Shown one piece after another: positions 1 through 4,009 of a DNA stretch of 5,630 nt. Origin of the DNA: an uncultured Johnsonella sp. (lineage in GTDB: Bacteria; Bacillota; Clostridia; Lachnospirales; Lachnospiraceae); assembly GCA_905373785.1 (NCBI GenBank), contig CAJPUK010000137.1:1-5630 (forward strand). The letters run 5' to 3'. Numbering within the stretch: position 1 is the first letter of the stretch; each line of letters opens with the position of its first letter. Made by a program: the position numbers and the translations under genes. The notes beneath the pieces were generated by a model, which did not search any database, was not told the origin of the DNA, and saw only the letters and a list, made by a program, of their open reading frames with translations.

Positions 1-142
1 ATATAAAAATATATAATGATATTGCATAAAATATAAAAAGTAAAAGTTATATTTTTGTTAATGTACTACAATAAACATACTACCATATAGAACAAATGAT
101 AACAGTCAAGAAAAAAGTAAAATTCAAGTATATGATTATAAA

Positions 143-159
143 AAATAAAAGCTTTATTT
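143..159. repeat. Short A/T inverted repeat
   Basis: AAATAAA at 143-149 and TTTATTT at 153-159 are perfect 7-base arms around AGC. The stem is entirely A-T and no T tract follows, so it would be a weak terminator. Such repeats are common by chance in DNA this AT-rich. Confidence 0.25.
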
Positions 160-180
160 AGATTCTAAAAACTATGGTTT

Positions 181-205
181 TATAAGTCTGTTTTTGAAAC
201 TTATA
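181..205. repeat. Short inverted repeat followed by a T-rich run
   Basis: TATAAGT at 181-187 is the exact reverse complement of ACTTATA at 199-205, with an 11-base loop. A T-rich stretch (208-214) follows shortly after. It could be a weak terminator for a gene left of the window, but the stem has only one G-C pair, so this is a marginal call. Confidence 0.25.
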
Positions 206-222
206 GATTTTTCTTAAAATAT

Positions 223-251
223 TTGACCATATATCAAATAAATGTTATACT
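223..251 (+). promoter_or_regulatory. Candidate distal pstS promoter P1 (sigma-A type)
   Basis: The -35 box TTGACC (223-228) and the -10 box TATACT (246-251) each match the sigma-A consensus at 5 of 6 bases and are separated by exactly 17 bases. Transcription would begin near 257-259, inside the palindrome at 251-267, which leaves a leader of about 90 bases before pstS. A protein bound to the palindrome would therefore block this promoter. Confidence 0.55.
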
Positions 252-267
252 TGTTAAGAATTAACAA
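251..267. promoter_or_regulatory. Palindromic operator candidate TTGTTAA-N3-TTAACAA
   Basis: Perfect 7-base arms TTGTTAA (251-257) and TTAACAA (261-267) flank GAA. The palindrome overlaps the predicted P1 start and is centred about 49 bases before the predicted P2 start. TTAACA is the Bacillus PhoP-box hexamer, although PhoP sites are direct repeats with 11-base spacing and no clear second or third copy is seen. The arms are also the Firmicute Rex half-sites, but Rex operators carry a 4-base spacer and this one has 3. The binding protein is thus unknown. Confidence 0.5.
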
Positions 268-292
268 TAGTCTTATGAATTTTAGTATTATT

Positions 293-301
293 TGATATAG
301 T
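293..301 (+). promoter_or_regulatory. Candidate proximal pstS promoter P2 (extended -10)
   Basis: TG at 293-294, one base, then TATAGT at 296-301 forms an extended -10 element. The hexamer 17 bases upstream (TTATGA, 273-278) is a poor -35 box, so this promoter would rely on the TG extension or on an activator. The palindrome at 251-267 lies at an activator-like distance. Transcription would begin near 307-309, about 40 bases before the pstS start. Confidence 0.45.
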
Positions 302-348
302 ATGTAAAATTCAGTAAGCTTGTAATAATTACACGGAGGAAAATTTAT

Positions 349-1350
349 ATGAAAAAAGGTTATTTGTTGGCATTGTCAGCACTGTTGAGTTTCGGACTTT
401 TAAGTGGATGTTCTTCTGCTCCGAGTCAAAGCAGTGAAGCGGCTGCAAGTGAGGAAACAACTGCTGCTGCTTCAGAAAGCAAAACACAGGCTGAGGAGGG
501 AAGCACAGAGGCGGCTAAGGATGAGGCTTTTCAGTCAGATATTCTGTTTTGCGGTTCAACTTCACTTTATCCGATAATATCTTCTTTGGCGTCTTCATTT
601 ACCGAGGAATATGTTACATGGAATAAGGTTGACCCGAATTTGCCTGAAAAAAATATATCAATATATGTAGCTCCGGGAGGTTCAGGTGTAGGAGCAAGTG
701 CGGCTATAGATAAGACTGCCGACTTCGGTATGCTTGCAAGAAGCGTTAAAGACGAAGAAAAGCAGGCACTTGGTGCAGATTATAAGGACTTTGTAGTGGC
801 AAAGGATGCTTTAACTGTATCTGTAAATGCTGAAAATCCTATAGTGGGTGTTATTGATGATATGAGCAGTGAAACCATACAGAAGATATTCTCAGGTGAA
901 CTTACTTCATGGAATCAGGTTGATGCCTCACTGCCGGATGAAAAGATCAATGTGTATATTCGTGATCTTTCAGGAGGAGCTTATGAAGTATTCCAAAAGT
1001 CAATAATGAAGGACAGTCAGGTGACCGATACAGCTACACAGTCAGCTTCCATGACCGAGCTTGCCAATAATGTAGCAGGTGACAAATGGGGCATAGGCTA
1101 TGTGGGTTACGGAGCTTTCAATAAGGCAAATAAAGAAAAGACGGTACTTGTAGCTATGAAGGTTGACGGAGTAGCTGCCAATGAGGCGGATATAAAAGAC
1201 GGTTCATATATTATACAAAGACCGGTGCTTTTCCTTACCGGAGATAAAATCTCAGAAAGTGAACAATTGTTCATAGATTATATCTTTTCTAAAAAGGGAC
1301 ATGATGTGGTAGTTGAGAACGGGTATATACCGGCTTTTGAAGCGAAGTAG
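349..1350 (+). CDS. pstS: Phosphate ABC transporter substrate-binding lipoprotein PstS
   Basis: This is the extracellular, membrane-anchored phosphate receptor that delivers its ligand to PstC/PstA. Residues 1-21 are a lipoprotein signal ending in the lipobox LLSGC, with Cys21 as the lipid site. Residues 22-62 form a Ser/Ala/Glu-rich linker. The PstS fold follows: GSTSLYP (69-75), GGSGVG (110-115), ADFGMLAR (124-131), IFSGELTSW (180-188), an Arg205 loop, IGYVGYG (249-255), RPVLFLTG (291-298) and GYIPA (325-329). The length of 333 residues is normal for Gram-positive PstS. GGAGGA at 335-340, 8 bases before ATG, fixes the start. The oddity is the ligand loop after Arg205, which reads SGGA where family members usually have GSGT, so two usual phosphate-contacting side chains are missing. 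Phosphate remains the best ligand guess, given the complete pst neighbourhood. It is the first gene of the operon. Confidence 0.93.
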   Translation: MKKGYLLALSALLSFGLLSGCSSAPSQSSEAAASEETTAAASESKTQAEEGSTEAAKDEAFQSDILFCGSTSLYPIISSLASSFTEEYVTWNKVDPNLPEKNISIYVAPGGSGVGASAAIDKTADFGMLARSVKDEEKQALGADYKDFVVAKDALTVSVNAENPIVGVIDDMSSETIQKIFSGELTSWNQVDASLPDEKINVYIRDLSGGAYEVFQKSIMKDSQVTDTATQSASMTELANNVAGDKWGIGYVGYGAFNKANKEKTVLVAMKVDGVAANEADIKDGSYIIQRPVLFLTGDKISESEQLFIDYIFSKKGHDVVVENGYIPAFEAK

Positions 1351-1362
1351 ATTTATTCTTAT

Positions 1363-2232
1363 ATGTTGGAAAAATTATTTAAAGGATTTTTATTTGTACT
1401 TAGCCTAATGAGTGTATTCTTGTTAGGCTTTGTGATTTTATATATAGTAAAAGAAGCCCTGCCGCTATTTAGGGAAGTAAGGGTACAGGACTTTTTATTT
1501 TCTTCAAAGTGGATGCCTACCGGTATAACCGGGGATAAAAGTTTCGGAATATTTAATTTTATTGCTGCAAGTGTATTTGTTTCAGTGCTTGCCATGCTTA
1601 TAGCTGTGGGCTTTTCCCTAGGCTCTGCCGTATACCTTGCTTTTATTGCAAAAGCGGGCTTAAGAAGTATTATTTATGCCTGTATAGATTTACTTGCCGG
1701 CATACCGTCGGTGATATACGGTTTTATAGGTATGAGTGTGATAGTAAGATTTTTTGCAAAGCTTAGAATAGGTACGGGGCACAGTGTTTTATCGGCGGCT
1801 ATATTATTAAGTATAATGCTTTTGCCCTACATGATTTCATCTTTTACCGAAACTTTACTTAAAGCTAAGGAGAAGTATTTGAAAGCTGCTGAAACTCTGG
1901 CAGTATCAAAATGGTATACAATAGTAAGCCTAATAATTCCTATATCGGCTAAATTTCTACTCAGTTCAATGCTTTTGGCTATAGGAAGAGCAATGGGAGA
2001 GACTATGGCGGTAATGATGCTTATGGGCAATGCCAATCTTTTTCCGAAACTTCTTGGAAAGGCTGAAAGCATAGCTTCTTTGATAGCCTTGGAAATGGGG
2101 GCGGCAGTCGGTAAAAGTCTGCATTACCATGCACTTTATGCGGCAGCCCTGGTACTTATGTTTAGCTTGCTTTTAATAAATATGCTTATATATTTTATAA
2201 AAATCAAGCTGCTTAAGAGCGAAATTTTATAG
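1363..2232 (+). CDS. pstC: Phosphate ABC transporter permease PstC
   Basis: This is one of two inner-membrane subunits that form the phosphate channel with PstA. Hydrophobic segments lie near residues 9-29, 65-95, 103-130, 141-162, 195-215 and 257-281, the usual six-helix MetI-type layout. PstC hallmarks are AGIPSVIYGFIG (112-123) and GRAMGETMAVMMLMGN (208-223). The cytoplasmic EAA loop that docks PstB is at about 172-195 (KAAETLAVSKW, then IIP), with Glu changed to Lys and the conserved Gly changed to Ala. The length of 289 residues is typical. It starts 12 bases after the pstS stop. An in-frame stop at 1348-1350 leaves this as the first ATG. The ribosome site is poor: only GAAG at 1344-1347, about 15 bases away. 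Translation may therefore depend on ribosomes finishing pstS. Confidence 0.92.
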   Translation: MLEKLFKGFLFVLSLMSVFLLGFVILYIVKEALPLFREVRVQDFLFSSKWMPTGITGDKSFGIFNFIAASVFVSVLAMLIAVGFSLGSAVYLAFIAKAGLRSIIYACIDLLAGIPSVIYGFIGMSVIVRFFAKLRIGTGHSVLSAAILLSIMLLPYMISSFTETLLKAKEKYLKAAETLAVSKWYTIVSLIIPISAKFLLSSMLLAIGRAMGETMAVMMLMGNANLFPKLLGKAESIASLIALEMGAAVGKSLHYHALYAAALVLMFSLLLINMLIYFIKIKLLKSEIL

Positions 2233-2239
2233 CTTGATT

Positions 2240-2245
2240 AAAGGA
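2240..2245 (+). promoter_or_regulatory. Ribosome binding site that decides the pstA start
   Basis: AAAGGA at 2240-2245 sits 6 bases before the ATG at 2252. It favours that ATG over an in-frame TTG at 2234, which lies 1 base after the pstC stop, has no good ribosome site and would place this motif inside the coding sequence. Confidence 0.65.
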
Positions 2246-2251
2246 TTGAAT

Positions 2252-3076
2252 ATGAGATTAGTGGAAAAGTTTGTGAAAATTTGGGCATATCTGTCCATGC
2301 TTTTGTGTATATCGGTTATTGTATTCTTATTTGCCTTTGTATTTATAAAAGGTGCGTCTAAACTTAGTTTGGAGTTTATATTGACCTCGCCTAAAGGGAT
2401 GGTGCTTGGAACTGAGGGGGGGATATTTCCGGCAATTGCAGGAAGTTTTTGTTTCGGCTTGCTTGCACTTTTTTTATCAATAGTACCTGCTTTGGCTTTG
2501 GCTTTGTATACAACATTTTTTTGTAATTCTAAAAAGTTTATAGCTTTTATAAGGTTTATACTTTATTCAATATCCGGCATACCTTCAATAGTACTGGGCT
2601 TATTCGTGTACAGTTGGCTGATAAAGGGGCTTAGGCTTGAGAGGTCGGTATTTTGTGCGGCTGTAAGTCTTGCTATAATGATACTTCCCTTTATGGAAAA
2701 CAGAATTGAAAAAGCTTTTTTGGAAGTGCCAAAGACTATTGTGAGCGCTTCAAAGGCACTTGCCTGTCCGCTTAGACACATGGTATTTAAGATAGTGCTG
2801 CCCATGTGCAAAGGCGAGATAATTTCAGCCATGATACTGGGAACCTGCTTTGCTATGGGAGCTACTGCACCCGTGATGTTTACCGGAGCGGTCGCCTATG
2901 CTTCGGTGCCTAACAATATATTTAAGCCCGCCATGGCACTGCCGCTGCACCTGTATCTTTTGGTATCACAGGGAGAAACTTCTATGAGTACCGCCTATGC
3001 GACGGCCTGTGTAATGATGTTTATACTTTTAATCAGTAATATAGCCGTAAATTTGTATAGAGGAAGAAGAGGATGA
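2252..3076 (+). CDS. pstA: Phosphate ABC transporter permease PstA
   Basis: This is the second channel subunit, partner of PstC. From the ATG at 2252 it is 274 residues, normal for PstA; a TTG start at 2234 would add six residues. Hydrophobic segments lie near 12-33, 59-89, 100-125, 133-150, 189-212 and 253-270. SGIPSIVLGLFVY (108-120) is the PstA/PstC signature. The EAA-type loop is at about 160-186 (SASKALACPLRHMVFK, then IVLP). The segment AMGATAPVMFTGA (201-213) matches the PstA signature that usually reads RAIGETAPLLFT, but here the Arg and the Glu of GET are lost (GAT). This supports a divergent branch of the family. It follows pstC by 19 bases and ends just before the structured gap. 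Confidence 0.9.
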   Translation: MRLVEKFVKIWAYLSMLLCISVIVFLFAFVFIKGASKLSLEFILTSPKGMVLGTEGGIFPAIAGSFCFGLLALFLSIVPALALALYTTFFCNSKKFIAFIRFILYSISGIPSIVLGLFVYSWLIKGLRLERSVFCAAVSLAIMILPFMENRIEKAFLEVPKTIVSASKALACPLRHMVFKIVLPMCKGEIISAMILGTCFAMGATAPVMFTGAVAYASVPNNIFKPAMALPLHLYLLVSQGETSMSTAYATACVMMFILLISNIAVNLYRGRRG

Positions 3077-3098
3077 TAAGTTTAAAATAGGCTTATTA

Positions 3099-3260
3099 TT
3101 ACAGTTTATGTAGGTAGATATATATGAATAATACTGTGAATGAAAGCTTGCTTTCAGGCGTAGTATTGTGCATATATCTATCCGGCGAAAGTCGAAGAAC
3201 ATCTTCGTCAAACATAGAAACCGCTGTTGGTATTGCCTGTATGCTTTGACGAAGATGCAT
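3099..3260 (-). CDS. Doubtful 53-residue reading frame on the minus strand of the element
   Basis: An ATG at 3260 opens 53 codons ending with TAA at 3099-3101. The product starts MHLRQSIQAIPTAVSMFDED and ends in a hydrophobic stretch (FTVLFIYIYL). AGG lies only 4-6 bases from the ATG, a poor ribosome site, and an in-frame TAG stands two codons upstream. No family was recognised. Palindromic repeats often leave accidental frames like this, so it is recorded mainly because it spans nearly the whole element. Confidence 0.15.
   Translation of the reverse strand: MHLRQSIQAIPTAVSMFDEDVLRLSPDRYMHNTTPESKLSFTVLFIYIYLHKL
3113..3182 (+). repeat. Long imperfect hairpin (arm 1 of the element)
   Basis: The outer stem pairs TAGATATATATG (3115-3126) with CATATATCTA (3171-3180), with a 2-base bulge, plus GG (3113-3114) with TC (3181-3182). 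After a 3x3 internal loop, AATACT (3130-3135) pairs with AGTATT (3162-3167). The tip is a near-perfect palindrome, TGAAAGC (3141-3147) and GCTTTCA (3150-3156). No T tract follows on either strand, so it is not a standard terminator. Confidence 0.6.
3124..3249 (+). CDS. Doubtful 41-residue reading frame inside the element
   Basis: An ATG at 3124 opens 41 codons ending with TGA at 3247-3249. The product begins MNNTVNESLLSGVVLCIYLS and ends AVGIACML. AGG at 3112-3114 lies 9 bases upstream, a weak ribosome site. No family was recognised. The frame runs through both hairpins, so it may be a by-product of an RNA or repeat, a tiny leader peptide ahead of pstB, or a remnant. It ends right at the -35 box of the internal promoter. 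Confidence 0.2.
   Translation: MNNTVNESLLSGVVLCIYLSGESRRTSSSNIETAVGIACML
3183..3194 (+). other. GNRA (GAAA) tetraloop mini-hairpin
   Basis: CGGC (3183-3186) and GTCG (3191-3194) pair around GAAA, including one G-U pair. As RNA this is a GNRA tetraloop, only on the plus strand; the complementary strand would have a TTTC loop. It abuts the preceding long hairpin, as expected of stacked helices in a folded RNA. A 4-base stem is short, so chance is possible. Confidence 0.45.
3200..3257. repeat. Perfect 13-base inverted repeat with 32-base spacer
   Basis: CATCTTCGTCAAA (3200-3212) is the exact reverse complement of TTTGACGAAGATG (3245-3257). Pairing continues inward as CATA (3213-3216) with TATG (3240-3243) after skipping one base, giving 17 pairs around a 23-base loop. 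The left arm can pair instead with CGAAGA just upstream (3193-3198 with 3202-3207), an exclusive alternative. The right arm contains the -35 box of the pstB promoter candidate. Confidence 0.75.
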
Positions 3261-3274
3261 AGCCTACTTATAGT
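3246..3274 (+). promoter_or_regulatory. Candidate internal promoter for pstB
   Basis: TTGACG (3246-3251) and TATAGT (3269-3274) each match the sigma-A consensus at 5 of 6 bases and are spaced exactly 17 bases apart. Transcription would start near 3280-3282, about 40 bases before pstB. The transcript would exclude the hairpins and carry only the GGTATACC palindrome (3289-3296) and the ribosome site. This would let the ATPase be made apart from pstSCA. Confidence 0.6.
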
Positions 3275-3322
3275 GTAACTTAAAAAAAGGTATACCAACT
3301 ATCAAAAAAGAGGTATTTATAA

Positions 3323-4009
3323 ATGCAAAATATAATTGAAACGGACAGATTGTCTGTCTCCTATGGAAGTCAGAAGGTTTTGGATAATATAAGCTACGGC
3401 TTTAAGAAAAATAAAATTACGGCTATACTAGGAAGTTCCGGCTGCGGAAAGACTACTCTTTTACATGCTCTTAACAATCTTTTATCGGAAGAGGAAAATA
3501 TTAAAATCAGCGGAGATATACAGCTTGAGGGAACTTCTATATATAGCATGCAAAATGAGATTTTAAGAAAAAAAGTAGGACTTGTTTTCCAAACTCCGGT
3601 AGTATTTCCCATGTCAATATACAAGAATATGTCTTATGCACTAAGTTATCATGGTATAAGTTCAAAAAAAGAGCTTGATAGGATTATAGAAGAAAAGTTG
3701 AAATTTGCCGGACTTTATGGGGAAGTAAAGGATAAGCTCAAAAAAAGTGCTTTGAAACTGTCGGGTGGGCAAAAGCAGAGGCTGTGTATAGCAAGAGCAC
3801 TTACCATAGAGCCGAAAGTGCTTTTACTTGATGAACCCTGCTCTGCCCTTGACATAGAAAATACTTTGCTTATAGAAAAACTCTTAACAGAGTTGAAGTC
3901 CGGTATAAGTATAATTATAGTAACTCACAATATTGAGCAGGCAAAAAGGATAGGAGATGAGATAGTAACTATGAAATCCGGCAGTTTATCGGAAGGCATA
4001 TCGTTATAA
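3323..4009 (+). CDS. pstB: Phosphate ABC transporter ATP-binding protein PstB (short C-terminus)
   Basis: This is the cytoplasmic ATPase that drives PstCA. Walker A is GSSGCGKTT (37-45). The Q-loop is at Gln90 in VFQTPVVFPMSIYKN, close to the PstB-specific VFQxPxxFPMSIYxN. The signature is LSGGQKQRLCIARAL (146-160). Walker B is VLLLDEP (166-172), followed by SALD (174-177), and the switch His is His202 in VTHNIEQAKRI. AAGAGG at 3308-3313, 9 bases before ATG, supports the start. At 228 residues it is about 20-25 shorter than usual: it stops after MKSGSLSEGISL and lacks the usual phosphate-ATPase tail (Phe-x-x-Pro, then a YxxGRFG-like end). All catalytic motifs are present, so it should be active. 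The end lies inside the antisense kinase gene. phoU does not follow. Confidence 0.9.
   Translation: MQNIIETDRLSVSYGSQKVLDNISYGFKKNKITAILGSSGCGKTTLLHALNNLLSEEENIKISGDIQLEGTSIYSMQNEILRKKVGLVFQTPVVFPMSIYKNMSYALSYHGISSKKELDRIIEEKLKFAGLYGEVKDKLKKSALKLSGGQKQRLCIARALTIEPKVLLLDEPCSALDIENTLLIEKLLTELKSGISIIIVTHNIEQAKRIGDEIVTMKSGSLSEGISL

Larger units (their letters stand above)
1..348. other. AT-rich non-coding leader region upstream of pstS
   Basis: No convincing reading frame was found on either strand here. GC is about 18% over the first 300 bases by hand count, well below the genes. The right-hand third holds two promoter-like elements, a palindrome and the pstS ribosome site, all listed separately. 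The left-hand part shows only short A/T inverted repeats and runs of A or T, with no sign of the 3' end of an upstream gene. No known riboswitch motif was recognised. Confidence 0.7.
3077..3322 (+). other. Structured intergenic element between pstA and pstB
   Basis: A 246-base gap breaks an otherwise compact operon. GC over 3141-3260 is about 42% by hand count, against about 18% upstream of pstS. It holds a long imperfect hairpin (3113-3182), a tetraloop hairpin (3183-3194), a 13-base perfect inverted repeat (3200-3257) and weak outer arms: TAGGCT (3088-3093) with AGCCTA (3261-3266), and TAAGTT (3077-3082) with AACTTA (3277-3282). This looks like a folded RNA domain in the pst transcript or a small palindromic mobile repeat. 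No known RNA class was recognised. Components are listed separately. Confidence 0.6.

Noticed and set aside
1359..1595. Minus-strand frame opposite the pstC 5' end
   Set aside because: It lies wholly opposite a clear PstC sequence, has no ribosome site and no recognisable domain.
1827..2072. Minus-strand frame opposite mid pstC
   Set aside because: Antisense shadow of the conserved EAA and GET regions of PstC.
2234..2251. TTG start for pstA directly after the pstC stop
   Set aside because: It lacks a good ribosome site, whereas AAAGGA is ideally placed for the ATG at 2252, which also gives a normal-length PstA.
2563..2832. Minus-strand frame opposite pstA
   Set aside because: Antisense shadow of the PstA permease domain with no independent support.
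3113..3182. Intrinsic terminator after pstA
   Set aside because: The hairpin is followed by a GC-rich stretch, not a T tract, so it is not a standard terminator.
3029..3298. 89-codon minus-strand frame across the pstA end and the structured gap
   Set aside because: It includes the antisense of the pstA tail and low-complexity Ser and Tyr runs, and has no ribosome site or family resemblance. The shorter frame 3099-3260 was noted only as doubtful.
3077..3322. CRISPR array, tRNA gene or known riboswitch in the pstA-pstB gap
   Set aside because: There are no regularly spaced direct repeats, no tRNA arm pattern with CCA-like end, and none of the conserved cores of common riboswitches that I know.
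3394..3624. Minus-strand frame opposite pstB
   Set aside because: It lies opposite Walker A and the Q-loop of a clear PstB.
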